Positions 1-9,120 are shown, counted from the stretch's first letter. The stretch: DNA of 64,000 nucleotides from Micromonospora andamanensis (GCF_016863495.1 NZ_BOOZ01000005.1:100507-164506); one strand, 5' to 3'. Numbers and translations are program-made. Notes: generated from the sequence alone by a model not told the origin.

Positions 1-1
1 C

Positions 2-1528
2 CGGTTGGCGCGGGTCACCGGGTTGGACGAGCCGACAGCCGCGCTGCTGCTGGAGGTGGCGTACGCGGCCGGGCTGACCGGTGAGATGGAACTGCCCGGC
101 GTCGCCGGCCGGTACGGCGCCGACCAGCAGGTGCTGCCCACCGCCGGGTACGAGATGTGGCGGGCCGGTTCGCTGGCCCAACGCTGGGAGCAGGTGGCCC
201 GGGCCTGGCTGACCATGACCCGACAGGTCGGGCTGGTCGGCCAGCGCGACGACCGGGACCGCCCGATCACGGTGCTGTCGGCGGAGGCGGAACGGGTGGG
301 TGCCCCGGCCGCCCGGCGGGCGGTGCTCGGCGTACTCGCGGATCTCGAACCGGCCGCGGCGCCCAGCGCCGAGGAGGTGCTGGCGCTGCTGGACTGGCGG
401 GCGCCCCGACGCAGCCGTGGCCGGGAGAACGCGCATCGGGAGGTGCTGGCCGAGGCGGCCACGTTGGGCGTGACCGGGCTGGGCACGCTCACCTCGTACG
501 GGCGGCTGCTGCTGGCCGAGGCGACGGCGAGCGAGGACGGCGCGACGGACGACCCGTTGGGGCTGCGGGCCGACGCCGAGGACGGCGGCAGCGCGGTCCG
601 GGTGCTCGACACGCTGCTACCCGCCCCGGTGGACCACTTCCTCGTCCAGGCTGACCTGACCGTGGTGGTGCCCGGGCCGCCGGAGCCGGCGCTCGCCGCC
701 GAACTGGAGGTGGTCGCCGAGCCCGAGTCGGCGGGTGGGGCGAGCGTGCACCGGATCACCACGGGCAGTGTGCGACGTGCCCTGGACGCCGGCTACTCCG
801 CCGACGACCTGCACGAACTGTTCCGCCGTCGATCCCGCACCCCGGTACCGCAGGGATTGACGTACCTGATCGACGACGTGGCCCGCAAGCACGGCGGGCT
901 GCGTATCGGCTCCGCCGGGGCGTACCTGCGCAGCGACGACGAGGCGCTGCTGGCCGAGGTGCTGGCCGACCGGCGGGTCGAGGCACTGGCGCTGCGTCGG
1001 CTCGCGCCGACCGTGCTGGTGACCCCGTACCAGGGTGGCCGGCTGCTGAGCGTGCTCCGGGAGGCCGGCTACGCCCCGGTGGCCGAGGATGCCACCGGGT
1101 CGACGGTGCTCACCCGGCCCAAGACCCGACGGGCGCCGGCCCGGGTGTCGGTGGCGAGTCGGGCACTCGACCCACTCGCCACCCCACGTCTGCCGCTGCC
1201 CCGTCTGCTCGGCGTGGTGGAGCAGATCCGCCGGGGTGACGCGGTGGCGCGGGCGGCCCGACGGGCCCCCGCTGTGGTGCGGGGCGCGACGCCGGACGGG
1301 CCGACCCCCGCGCACGGTCACCACGATGCCCTGGCCGTGCTGCAACAGGCGGTACGGGACAAGGCGCTGGTCTGGGTCGGCTACGTCGACGCACACGGGG
1401 CGACCGCGTCCCGGCTGGTGCGGCCGGTCTCGCTCGGCGCGGGCTACCTGCGCGCCGAGGACGAGCGCACCGAGATGCTGCACACCTTCGCGCTGCACCG
1501 GATCACCGCAGCGGTGCTGGAGAAGTGA
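2..1528 (+). CDS. Helicase-associated domain protein with WYL-like C-terminus (5' partial)
   Basis: The gene enters from the left edge, so its N-terminus is missing; the frame is open from base 2 and about 508 residues are visible. The protein is Ala/Leu/Arg-rich and helical. Its last ~60 residues (KALVWVGYVDAHGATA, then RPVSLGAGYLRA) look like a WYL-type beta domain. Actinobacteria carry a family of helicase-associated proteins like this, without ATPase motifs, next to the XPB-like helicase, and an XPB gene lies 730 bases downstream. No Walker A or DEAD motif is visible in the part present. The role is probably nucleic-acid binding in DNA repair, inferred from family and neighbour. Stop at 1526-1528. 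Confidence 0.75.
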   Translation, partial: RLARVTGLDEPTAALLLEVAYAAGLTGEMELPGVAGRYGADQQVLPTAGYEMWRAGSLAQRWEQVARAWLTMTRQVGLVGQRDDRDRPITVLSAEAERVGAPAARRAVLGVLADLEPAAAPSAEEVLALLDWRAPRRSRGRENAHREVLAEAATLGVTGLGTLTSYGRLLLAEATASEDGATDDPLGLRADAEDGGSAVRVLDTLLPAPVDHFLVQADLTVVVPGPPEPALAAELEVVAEPESAGGASVHRITTGSVRRALDAGYSADDLHELFRRRSRTPVPQGLTYLIDDVARKHGGLRIGSAGAYLRSDDEALLAEVLADRRVEALALRRLAPTVLVTPYQGGRLLSVLREAGYAPVAEDATGSTVLTRPKTRRAPARVSVASRALDPLATPRLPLPRLLGVVEQIRRGDAVARAARRAPAVVRGATPDGPTPAHGHHDALAVLQQAVRDKALVWVGYVDAHGATASRLVRPVSLGAGYLRAEDERTEMLHTFALHRITAAVLEK

Positions 1529-1540
1529 CGTTCGGCCGGG

Positions 1541-1780
1541 TCAGCGGCGGCTACGCCGCACCGACCCGATGATCGCCACGATCAGCAGCAGAGCGAACCC
1601 GGTACCGGCGGCCTCACCTACCGAGTCGACGAAGCCCTGCTGGAGCACCAGCCAGCCGAAGAGGAACCAGCCGAACAGGACGACACCGACGATCGTGTAC
1701 GCGATCACGGTCGCGGTGGAGACGGGTTCGGCCGACTCTGCCTGCTCTCGCTTGGGGACAACTTCCTGATCAACGGTCAT
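1541..1780 (-). CDS. Small two-TM membrane protein, unknown function
   Basis: A 79-residue protein. I place the start at the ATG complementary to 1778-1780, because a strong GGGAGG ribosome site lies just upstream; the open frame continues further but without support. A charged N-terminus (about residues 1-20) is followed by two hydrophobic segments (TVIAYTIVGVVLFGWFLFGW and GTGFALLLIVAIIGSV) and an Arg-rich end, giving a hairpin in the membrane. It converges with the helicase-associated gene (12-base gap). I recognise no family. A 23-bp palindrome lies 30 bases upstream of its start. Confidence 0.7.
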   Translation of the reverse strand: MTVDQEVVPKREQAESAEPVSTATVIAYTIVGVVLFGWFLFGWLVLQQGFVDSVGEAAGTGFALLLIVAIIGSVRRSRR

Positions 1781-1810
1781 CTGCCCTCCCCCGTACGGTC
1801 CGGCCCTGAA

Positions 1811-1833
1811 CGTCAAGGGTGTCACCCTTGACG
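1811..1833. promoter_or_regulatory. 23-bp near-perfect palindrome, candidate operator/promoter element
   Basis: Arms of 11 bases (CGTCAAGGGTG / CACCCTTGACG) flank one central base and pair perfectly. The element contains TTGACG in both directions and sits 31 bases upstream of the start of the 79-residue membrane protein, so it could be a repressor site over a -35 box. The regulator is unknown. Confidence 0.4.
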
Positions 1834-2258
1834 GCTGTCGACCAGCACCATCGGGTACCGATCCGGTTCGGCTCCTACCCGGGGACGGCGGGCGGCGAAA
1901 CGGTGCGGTGGGGTCGCCGGTTCGGCCCGGGCGCGCCGCTCGCCCCCGTTGGCTGTCCACGGCGACGGGAAAGGCCCCCGCTTCCTGGCCCGTTCGGCCG
2001 TGGATCGAACGCGCTACGCACCGGAACCGACCGGCATGACGACCGCGAGGGCGTACGGTGGCCGTTCACCATCCACCGATCCGCCGACCTCGACGACTCG
2101 TCCCCTACTGCTAGACGCGCAGAAGCACCGGCAGGGTTGCGCGGAGCGCGCACTTTCTCGCCACCCGCCCTCGCGTGCAACACTGGATGGTCGCCCTGCG
2201 GCAGGTCAGGCACCTGCTCCCGGCGGCCGGGTCAGCCGTACGGACGAGAGGATTCGGC
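1834..2258. other. Intergenic region upstream of XPB helicase
   Basis: About 425 bases with no convincing gene. Open frames here have actinobacterial shadow composition and no ribosome site. It must hold the promoter of the XPB gene. I see no repeat, tRNA or strong hairpin. Confidence 0.4.
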
Positions 2259-3938
2259 GTGAGTGGTGGACCGCTTATCGTGCAGTCGGACAAGACCCTC
2301 CTGTTGGAGATCGACCATCCCGACGCACAGGCCTGCCGGATGGCCATCGCACCCTTCGCCGAGTTGGAGCGGTCACCCGAGCACGTGCACACGTACCGGC
2401 TGACCCCGCTCGGGCTGTGGAACGCCCGCGCGGCCGGCCACGACGCCGAGGGCGTGGTGGACGCCCTGATCAAGTATTCGCGGTACCCGGTGCCCCACGC
2501 GCTGCTCGTGGACGTGGCCGAGACGATGGACCGGTACGGGCGGCTTCAGCTCGCCAACGATCCGGCGCACGGCCTGGTCCTGCGCGCCCTGGACCGGGTG
2601 GTGCTGGTCGAGGTGGCCAAGAGCAAGAAGCTCGCCGGGATGCTCGGCAACCGCCTCGACGACGACACCATCGCGGTGCACCCCTCCGAGCGGGGGCGAC
2701 TCAAGCAGGCCCTGCTCAAGCTCGGCTGGCCGGCGGAGGACCTGGCCGGGTACGTCGACGGCGAGGCACACCCGATCGAGCTGGCCGAGGCCGGTAAGGA
2801 CGGTCGCAAGCCGTGGACCCTGCGGTCGTACCAGCGGGAGGCGGTCGAGGCGTTCTGGGCCGGCGGTTCGGGTGTGGTGGTGCTGCCCTGCGGTGCCGGC
2901 AAGACGCTCGTGGGTGCGGCGGCGATGGCCGAGGCGAAGGCCACCACGCTGATCCTGGTCACCAACACGGTGGCCGGCCGGCAGTGGAAACGCGAGCTGA
3001 TCGCCCGGACCTCGCTCACCGAGGAGGAGATCGGCGAGTACTCGGGCGAGCGCAAGGAGATCCGTCCGGTGACCATCGCCACGTACCAGGTGCTCACCTC
3101 GCGGCGCGGTGGCGCGTTCACGCATCTGGATCTGTTCGGTGCCCGCGACTGGGGTCTTGTCGTCTACGACGAGGTGCACCTGCTGCCCGCGCCGATCTTC
3201 CGCTTCACCGCGGACCTCCAGGCCCGCCGCCGGCTGGGCCTGACCGCCACCCTGGTCCGCGAGGACGGCCGGGAGGGCGACGTGTTCAGCCTGATCGGCC
3301 CGAAGCGGTACGACGCGCCCTGGAAGGACATCGAGTCGCAGGGCTGGATCGCCCCCGCCGAGTGCGTCGAGGTCAGGGTCACCCTGACCGACGCGGAGCG
3401 GATGGCGTACGCGACGGCGGAGGCGGAGGAGCGCTACCGGATGGCGGCGACCGCCCGCACCAAGCTGCCTGTGGTGCGCGCCCTGCTCGATCGGCATCCG
3501 GACGAGCAGACCCTCGTCATCGGCGCGTACATCGACCAGTTGCACCAGCTCGGGGAGTATCTCGACGCTCCGATCGTGCAGGGCTCCACCACGAACAAGG
3601 AACGCGAGCGCCTCTTCGACGCGTTCCGCACCGGGGAGATCCGGACGCTTGTCATCTCGAAGGTGGGGAACTTCTCCATCGACCTGCCGGAGGCGGCCGT
3701 GGCCATCCAGGTGTCCGGCACCTTCGGCTCCCGGCAGGAGGAGGCGCAACGCCTGGGCCGGGTGCTACGCCCCAAGGCCGACGGCCGCCAGGCGCACTTC
3801 TACACGGTTGTCTCCCGGGACACCATCGACACCGAGTACGCCGCCCACCGGCAGCGCTTCCTCGCCGAGCAGGGGTACGCGTACACGATCGTCGACGCCG
3901 ACGACGTCCTGGGCCCGCCCCTCCCCACCGTCGACTGA
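2259..3938 (+). CDS. DNA repair helicase XPB-like (SF2)
   Basis: A 559-residue SF2 helicase of the bacterial XPB type. I chose GTG at 2259 because GAGAGG lies 7 bases upstream and the family start (SGGPLIVQSDKTLLLEI) follows; the frame is open 28 codons further up. An N-terminal regulatory domain spans about 1-185. Walker A GAGKT is at 212-216, the DEVH box at 304-307, motif III LGLTATL at 326-332, the XPB-specific RED motif at 334-336, and motif VI QRLGRVLRP near 505. XPB proteins are 3'-5' DNA translocases in repair. Paired upstream with a helicase-associated protein. A 21-bp hairpin follows the stop. Confidence 0.93.
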   Translation: MSGGPLIVQSDKTLLLEIDHPDAQACRMAIAPFAELERSPEHVHTYRLTPLGLWNARAAGHDAEGVVDALIKYSRYPVPHALLVDVAETMDRYGRLQLANDPAHGLVLRALDRVVLVEVAKSKKLAGMLGNRLDDDTIAVHPSERGRLKQALLKLGWPAEDLAGYVDGEAHPIELAEAGKDGRKPWTLRSYQREAVEAFWAGGSGVVVLPCGAGKTLVGAAAMAEAKATTLILVTNTVAGRQWKRELIARTSLTEEEIGEYSGERKEIRPVTIATYQVLTSRRGGAFTHLDLFGARDWGLVVYDEVHLLPAPIFRFTADLQARRRLGLTATLVREDGREGDVFSLIGPKRYDAPWKDIESQGWIAPAECVEVRVTLTDAERMAYATAEAEERYRMAATARTKLPVVRALLDRHPDEQTLVIGAYIDQLHQLGEYLDAPIVQGSTTNKERERLFDAFRTGEIRTLVISKVGNFSIDLPEAAVAIQVSGTFGSRQEEAQRLGRVLRPKADGRQAHFYTVVSRDTIDTEYAAHRQRFLAEQGYAYTIVDADDVLGPPLPTVD

Positions 3939-3963
3939 CCGCATCCCCGTCGGCAAGACCCGC

Positions 3964-4024
3964 GCAACATCCCTGTTGTTGCTGCCTCACCTCGGGGCCG
4001 ACCCAGCAACAACAGGGATGTTGC
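3964..4024. terminator. 21-bp perfect inverted repeat between convergent genes
   Basis: Arms 3964-3984 and 4004-4024 are perfectly complementary (core CAACATCCCTGTTGTTGCTG) with a 19-base loop. It starts 25 bases after the XPB stop and ends 30 bases before the end of the opposing gene, so it can act as a bidirectional terminator. There is no T-tract, as is usual in high-GC actinomycetes. It belongs to a set of similar long hairpins in this window. Confidence 0.75.
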
Positions 4025-4053
4025 CGCCTCGGGTCGTCCCTGCCTCGGCGTGG

Positions 4054-4806
4054 TCAGAGGACGCGGGTGATCTGCTCGGCGGCGGCGACGGCGTCCCGGT
4101 CGGCGGGGTCCAGGTTGGCGCAGAGCAGCACGGTGGCACCTGCGGAGAGTGGGGCGAGCAGCCACTTGAGCGGCTGGTCCTGCTCGGCGACGTCGACGAG
4201 CAGCCGATCACCGACCCGCAGGTCGAGTTGCTCGGCCACCGCCTTCGCGATCGAACCCCACTCGGCGTAGCTGGTGCCGTCCGGGCTGGCCGCATCGTTG
4301 GCGTGCAGCACGGGGCGGTCGCCCGGGGCGGCACCGTGCCGCAGCACCTCCACCGACCAGTCGAGCCAGCCGGGCGGCACGTCGGTGAGCGGTGCCGACC
4401 CGGTGCCGACGAGATACCGGTGCAGCCCGTCGGGTACGTCCTCCAGCCAGTCGTCGAGCCGTTCCGGGGTGACCAGCACCGCGTCGTACGGTCGGTCGCC
4501 GCCGGGCTCCAGCACCGGCAGCCCGGCCGTGGCGCGCGGCCGGAACGACACCTCAAGCCCCACCGCCCAGGCCCCCAACAGCACTGCGGCGGTCCGCCAG
4601 TGCGGCGGCAGCAGCACCGCCACCCGGCTGCCCGGCGTCAGCCCGCACCCGTTCCGCAGCAGGCCGGCGGCCCGCGCCGACCACTCGCCCAGCTCGGCGG
4701 CGGTCAGCTGGTGACGGTCACCGGTCCGGTGGTCGAGGTAGGTGATCAACGGCTGGTCGCGCTCGGCGAGACCGGCGGCGGACGGTACGGGAAGGGCAGC
4801 ACGCAT
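4054..4806 (-). CDS. TIGR03089-type truncated adenylate-forming protein
   Basis: A 250-residue protein resembling only the N-terminal part of AMP-dependent synthetases: TYLDHRTGDRHQLTAAELGEW followed by GSRVAVLLPPHWRTAAVLLGAW matches the early acyl-CoA-synthetase fold. The P-loop (TSGTTGNPKG type) and the C-terminal catalytic domain are absent. This short architecture is a known actinobacterial family (TIGR03089), so it is not a broken gene. Substrate and activity are unknown, and it probably lacks adenylation activity. It stands alone, converging on XPB across the hairpin at 3964-4024. Confidence 0.72.
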   Translation of the reverse strand: MRAALPVPSAAGLAERDQPLITYLDHRTGDRHQLTAAELGEWSARAAGLLRNGCGLTPGSRVAVLLPPHWRTAAVLLGAWAVGLEVSFRPRATAGLPVLEPGGDRPYDAVLVTPERLDDWLEDVPDGLHRYLVGTGSAPLTDVPPGWLDWSVEVLRHGAAPGDRPVLHANDAASPDGTSYAEWGSIAKAVAEQLDLRVGDRLLVDVAEQDQPLKWLLAPLSAGATVLLCANLDPADRDAVAAAEQITRVL

Positions 4807-4923
4807 ACGTAGGTCCTACTCCTGCCGCCCACGTCTGTCGAGGCCGGCCCCGCGCGCCGGACCGGCGAACACATGACTGATGGCATTGGTGCCGGGTGCC
4901 GCCTCACCGGGAGAGTCAGGGGT

Positions 4924-5970
4924 ATGACTACTCACGGGGACGAGCGGGCCGCGCTCGACGGCGTCCGACGGCCGATGCTCCGGCGACTCGCGCCAGTCGT
5001 GGCGCTGCTGTTCCTCGCCCCCTGGGCCGCCGAATGCTCGTGGGGCGGCTTCGCCGGCACCGACATGCTGGGCGTCGTGGTGGTGCTGGCCCCGATGTAC
5101 GGGGGCGCTGCGGTGCTCATCCGGGAGGCGGCCCGGCGTACCGGCGGCGGCTGGCCGATGATCGTGTTGCTGGCGGCGGGGTTCGGGGTCGTCCAGGCGG
5201 GCCTGGTGGACCAGTCGCTGTTCAACCCCGACTACCTGGCCGACACCGAGTTCGCCGAGCTGAGCGCGGCGGACCGCACCCGCGTTCCGGTGCTGGGCAT
5301 CAGTGCGCAGGAGGTGGTCAGCTTCGTCGGTAACCACGTCGCGTTGACCATCTGCGCGCCGATCGCCATCGTCGAGTCGTACCTCTCCCCGGCCCGCCGG
5401 CTGCGGCCGTGGCTGCGGGCACCGGGACTGGTCGCCGTGACCGTGCTCTATCTGCTCGGCAGCCTGCTCGTCTTCGCCGACGACAGTGGGCGCAAGGGGT
5501 TCCTGGCCAGCCCCGGTCAGCTCATCGGGGCGGCGTCGGTGGTCGTCGCCTTGGTCGTGGTGGCGGCCCTGCCCCGATGGCGGCGTCGACCGCCTCCGGT
5601 TCCGGCCGGCGCACCCAGGCCGACCCGTCCAGGCCTGCTGGTGCTGCTCGTCTACCTGGGGGTCAGCATGCTCTCCGGCTGGGTAGGCGTCGCCGTGTCG
5701 GTGGTTGTCGTCGCCGCGCTTGTGGTGATGCTGGTCCGGTGGTCGGGGCGCACCGGATGGGGTCAGCGGCACGTGCTGGCCGGGGCGGCCGGGGCGCTGC
5801 TCGGGGCGGCCGTGCTGGCCTACCTGGTGCCCCCGTACACACAGGTGTCGCCCACCCAGGCTCTGCTCAGCGACGTGATCGTCAGCCTGCTCGCGGTCGC
5901 GATGCTCGCCGGTGCGTACGCGCGGCTGCGGCGGTCCGACGAGTCGGCAGCCGTGCGCTCCGACAGGTGA
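4924..5970 (+). CDS. Polytopic membrane protein, unknown function
   Basis: About 348 residues with roughly eight to nine hydrophobic segments. I prefer ATG 4924 (MTTHGDERAALDG) to the upstream ATG 4873, since GGGAG/CAGGGG lies just before it and the extra 17 residues look non-coding. Motif-like pieces include LAPWAAECSWGGF, LIREAARRTGGGWPMIVLL and DQSLFNPDYL, which recur in an uncharacterised actinobacterial membrane family. No transporter signature is visible. It is divergent from the TIGR03089 gene (117-base gap) and convergent with ligD polymerase. Confidence 0.75.
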   Translation: MTTHGDERAALDGVRRPMLRRLAPVVALLFLAPWAAECSWGGFAGTDMLGVVVVLAPMYGGAAVLIREAARRTGGGWPMIVLLAAGFGVVQAGLVDQSLFNPDYLADTEFAELSAADRTRVPVLGISAQEVVSFVGNHVALTICAPIAIVESYLSPARRLRPWLRAPGLVAVTVLYLLGSLLVFADDSGRKGFLASPGQLIGAASVVVALVVVAALPRWRRRPPPVPAGAPRPTRPGLLVLLVYLGVSMLSGWVGVAVSVVVVAALVVMLVRWSGRTGWGQRHVLAGAAGALLGAAVLAYLVPPYTQVSPTQALLSDVIVSLLAVAMLAGAYARLRRSDESAAVRSDR

Positions 5971-5986
5971 GCGGGTCCGTGGTCGT

Positions 5987-6898
5987 CTACTCCGGCAGTT
6001 CGGGGCCGCCGTCGAGCAGCGGGGCGAGCAGGTCGCCGTGCCGCTCGACCCGGTCCAGCACCTCACCTGCGGTGTACGGCCTGGTGGCCGGCCGTCGCCC
6101 CGCCGCACCTGCGGAGACCTCGTCCCAGGTCAGCGGCGTCGACACCGACGGGACGGGCTGGGCGCGCAGTGAGTACGGCGCCACTGTGGTCTTCGCCGCG
6201 TTGTTCTGACTCCAGTCGATGAAGACCTTGCCGGGCCGGAGGTTCTTCGCCATCTTCGACACCACGAGCCTGGGCTGTTCGCGTTCGAGTTCCTGGGCGA
6301 CGCGCCGCGCGTAGGCCGACACCTCGTCCGCGGACCGGGTGCTGGAGATCGGGCAGCAGAGTTGCATGCCCTTCTTGCCCGAGGTCTTCGGGTAGGCGTC
6401 GACGCCGTCGGCGGCCAGCCGGTCACGCAGCAGCAGCGCCACCTGGCAGCACTGCTTCAGTGACGCCGGAGCGCCCGGATCCAGGTCGACCACCATCAGG
6501 TCGGGATGCGCGCCGATCTTCCACTGCGGGGTGTGCAGTTCCAGGGCGGCGAGGTTGGCCAACCAGACAAGGGTCGGCAGGTCGTCGGCGACCACGTAGT
6601 CGATCGTCTCCCGACCCTTGCTCGATCCGGGGACGGGAAGGTTCTCGGTGCGTACCCAGCCGGGGGTGGCGGCCGGGGCGTTCTTCTCGAAGAACGATTT
6701 GCCGTCCACGCCGTTCGGGTAACGGATGCGGGTCAGCGCCCGGTCGGCCAGGTGCGGCAGCAGCACCGGGGCGATCCGGGTGTAGTAGTCGATCACTTCG
6801 CCCTTGGTGAAGCCGGCCGCCGGGTAGAGGACCTTGTCCAGGTTGGACAGTTCGAGCGTGCGGCCGTGCACCTCGACCGGGAATCGGTCAGCCGGCAT
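5987..6898 (-). CDS. ligD: LigD polymerase domain protein (NHEJ primase-polymerase)
   Basis: A 303-residue stand-alone polymerase domain of the archaeo-eukaryotic primase type, which in NHEJ fills gaps and adds ribonucleotides at break ends. The catalytic carboxylates sit in VVDLDPG, the phosphate-binding motif in TSGKKGMQL, and motif III in IDWSQNN. The family N-terminus (LSNLDKVLYP and KGEVIDYYTRIAPVLLPHL) is intact. The start overlaps the 3' end of the upstream ligase gene by 11 bases, so translation is probably coupled. Phosphoesterase and ligase domains are not fused here, unlike Pseudomonas or mycobacterial LigD. Confidence 0.92.
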   Translation of the reverse strand: MPADRFPVEVHGRTLELSNLDKVLYPAAGFTKGEVIDYYTRIAPVLLPHLADRALTRIRYPNGVDGKSFFEKNAPAATPGWVRTENLPVPGSSKGRETIDYVVADDLPTLVWLANLAALELHTPQWKIGAHPDLMVVDLDPGAPASLKQCCQVALLLRDRLAADGVDAYPKTSGKKGMQLCCPISSTRSADEVSAYARRVAQELEREQPRLVVSKMAKNLRPGKVFIDWSQNNAAKTTVAPYSLRAQPVPSVSTPLTWDEVSAGAAGRRPATRPYTAGEVLDRVERHGDLLAPLLDGGPELPE

Positions 6899-7829
6899 CG
6901 TCGACCTCCTCGGCGGGCTTGTCCGGGCGGATCCGCAGGATCCTGGGGAACCGCAGGCGCCCGTCCGGGGTGCGCTGGCCGTACTTCACCTCCACCACGA
7001 TCCGGGGAGTTACCCAGATCGCGCCTCGGGCATCCTCGCGGGGCACGTCGCCGCTGAACGGTACGACGCTGGTGCGCAGCGGCTCCAGCTCGCGCAGCAG
7101 TTCCCGTTCGAGGGCCGCACCGATCCCTCCGCCGACCCGGCCCCGGTAGATCAGCCGGCCGTCGGCGCCGGGTACCCCGACCAGCAGCCCGCCGATCTTC
7201 CGCGCGCCGGGCCGCCAGCCGCCGACCACGAAGTCGCCTGTCACCTCCAGCTTGACCTTGACCCAGTCCGGCGAACGTACGCCCGGCCGGTAGGCCGACT
7301 CGATGCGCTTGGCCATCACCCCTTCGAGGCCGTGCTCACCGGCCGCTTCGTAGGTGGCCGGCCCGTCGGAGAAGACCGGGGGCACCGCCCACCGCGCCGC
7401 GCCCAGTACCAGGCCGTCGAGGGTTTCACGACGCCTGGCGTACGGCAGGCCGGTGAGGTCCTGACCGCCCAGCCGCAACACGTCGAAGATCATGTACGTG
7501 ACCGGCACGGTCGCCGCCAGCCGGGCCGCCTTCGCGGCGTTGCGCACGTGCATCCGTTCGGCCAGGGCGGTGAACGACGGCCTACCGGCCTGGTCGAAGA
7601 GGACCACCTCGCCGTCGAGCAGGACATCGTCGACCTGCTCGCCGAGCGGGATCAGCTCGGGGTAGGCGGTGGTGATCTCCACGCCGGAGCGGGCGTACAG
7701 GCGTGGTCGTCCGGCGGCGATGTCGGCAAGCGCGCGTACGCCGTCCCACTTGAACTCGTACGCCCAATCGGGACCTGCCGGAAGCTGCCCGGTCATCGCG
7801 AGCATCGGCTTGAGCGGCGCGCCGGGCAC
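6888..7829 (-). CDS. ligD: ATP-dependent DNA ligase (LigD ligase domain)
   Basis: About 313 residues. The adenylation lysine is in YEFKWDGVRA (motif I KWDG). DGEVVLFD (motif III), EGVMAKR (motif IV) and WVKVKLE (motif V) follow, then an OB-fold domain ending RFPRILRIRPDKP. The GTG complementary to 7827-7829 gives the family N-terminus (PGAPLKPMLA) and has no ribosome site but a TACAGT box shortly upstream, so the mRNA may be leaderless; an ATG at 7805 is the alternative. It is first gene of the ligase-polymerase operon and divergent from Ku (85-base gap). The pair should seal double-strand breaks with Ku. Confidence 0.9.
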   Translation of the reverse strand: MPGAPLKPMLAMTGQLPAGPDWAYEFKWDGVRALADIAAGRPRLYARSGVEITTAYPELIPLGEQVDDVLLDGEVVLFDQAGRPSFTALAERMHVRNAAKAARLAATVPVTYMIFDVLRLGGQDLTGLPYARRRETLDGLVLGAARWAVPPVFSDGPATYEAAGEHGLEGVMAKRIESAYRPGVRSPDWVKVKLEVTGDFVVGGWRPGARKIGGLLVGVPGADGRLIYRGRVGGGIGAALERELLRELEPLRTSVVPFSGDVPREDARGAIWVTPRIVVEVKYGQRTPDGRLRFPRILRIRPDKPAEEVDDAG

Positions 7830-7914
7830 AGGCCGACTGTAGTAGCAGGCCGAACACCTCGCGTCCGGTTCGCTGTGATGCGAGCATGGTCGATACCGGG
7901 GAAGGGAGCGCAGC

Positions 7915-8922
7915 ATGCGGGCCATCTGGAAGGGTGCCGTGTCGTTCGGCCTGGTCTCGATCGCGGTGAAGCTGTATTCCGCGACGGAGGAGAAGGACAT
8001 TCGGTTCCACCAGGTGCACCGGTCCGACGGCGGACGGATCCGGTACAAGCGCACCTGCCAGGTCTGCGGCGAGGAGGTCAGCTACGACGACATCGCCAAG
8101 GGCTACGACATCGGCGGCGGAGAGATGGTCATCCTCACCGACGAGGACTTCGCCGACCTGCCGCTGAGCACCTCCCACGCGATCGACGTCCTGGAGTTCG
8201 TGCCGGCCGAGCAGGTCGATCCGATCCTCTACAACAAGGCGTACTTCCTGGAGCCGGAGGGCACCGCGACCAAGCCGTACCTGCTCCTGCGGGACGCGTT
8301 GACCGACTCGGAGCGGGTGGCGATCGTCAAGGTGGCGCTGCGTCAGCGGGAGCAGTTGGCCACCCTGCGGGTCCGTGAGGGTGTGCTGCTGCTCAACACG
8401 ATGCTCTGGCCCGACGAGATCCGTAAGCCGGACTTCGGTTTCCTCGACGAGGACCTGAAAGTCCGTCCACCGGAGTTGGCGATGGCCACCTCGCTCATCG
8501 ACTCGATGGCCGGGGACTTTCACCCGGACGAGTTCACCGACGACTACCGGGCGGCGTTGCAGGAGGTCATCGACGCGAAGGTGGAGGGCCGCAAGGTGGT
8601 CCAGCCGGAGGAGGTGGAGGAGGCGCCCGCCGCCGCGGTTGACCTGATGGCCGCGTTGAAGGCGTCCGTGGAACGGGCCCGGGCGGCTCGCGGCGAGGCA
8701 CCGGCCGGTGCTGGCACCGAGCCGACTCCGATCTCGTCGGCGCGCTCGGCGCAGAAGAAGGCGGCGGAGAAGAAGGCCGCCAAGGCGCCGGCCAGGAAGG
8801 CACCCGCGAAGAAGACCGCCGAGAAGAAGGCCACCGCCAAGAAGGCACAGCCGGCCAAGAAGACCGCTGAGAAGAAGGCCACGAAGGCCGCGAAGAAGAG
8901 CACCCCGCGCAAGTCCGCCTAG
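7915..8922 (+). CDS. ku: Ku protein (NHEJ end-binding)
   Basis: A 335-residue bacterial Ku. The N-terminus RAIWKGAVSFGLVSIAVKLY is the family signature, and the beta-barrel core ends near residue 230. It homodimerises as a ring on broken DNA ends and recruits LigD. The last ~85 residues form a Lys/Ala/Pro-rich tail (repeats like KKAAEKKAAK) typical of actinobacterial Ku, which adds non-specific DNA binding. GAAGGGAG lies 7-8 bases before the ATG. Divergent from the ligD ligase/polymerase operon, so this locus holds a full two-component NHEJ system. Confidence 0.96.
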   Translation: MRAIWKGAVSFGLVSIAVKLYSATEEKDIRFHQVHRSDGGRIRYKRTCQVCGEEVSYDDIAKGYDIGGGEMVILTDEDFADLPLSTSHAIDVLEFVPAEQVDPILYNKAYFLEPEGTATKPYLLLRDALTDSERVAIVKVALRQREQLATLRVREGVLLLNTMLWPDEIRKPDFGFLDEDLKVRPPELAMATSLIDSMAGDFHPDEFTDDYRAALQEVIDAKVEGRKVVQPEEVEEAPAAAVDLMAALKASVERARAARGEAPAGAGTEPTPISSARSAQKKAAEKKAAKAPARKAPAKKTAEKKATAKKAQPAKKTAEKKATKAAKKSTPRKSA

Positions 8923-8948
8923 GCCGGCCAGGCCCCGCAGATACGCCT

Positions 8949-8975
8949 TTTCGGCACTTTCGGTGCTTTCGGCAC
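8949..8975 (+). repeat. Three 9-bp tandem units after ku
   Basis: TTTCGGCAC, TTTCGGTGC and TTTCGGCAC follow head to tail 27 bases after the ku stop; the middle copy differs at two bases. No function is apparent. Confidence 0.6.
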
Positions 8976-9120
8976 GGCCGGTCTTCCATGATCGGCGCCT
9001 CCGCGCCGGCCGGTGTGGACCATCGATGGTCGGAAGTGCGTCCGGTACCAGGTACCGTGTGTCGGCGACGGCTGCCCGTGGCCGGACCCATCCCACACCT
9101 CTCAGCAGGGAGTCGAGGAC

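Noticed and set aside
1819..2262. 147-codon frame before XPB
   Set aside because: No ribosome site, no recognisable motif, and Pro/Arg/Gly-rich content like other shadows.
4054..4806. A broken acyl-CoA synthetase pseudogene
   Set aside because: The frame is intact, begins and ends cleanly, and the short form is a recognised conserved family (TIGR03089).
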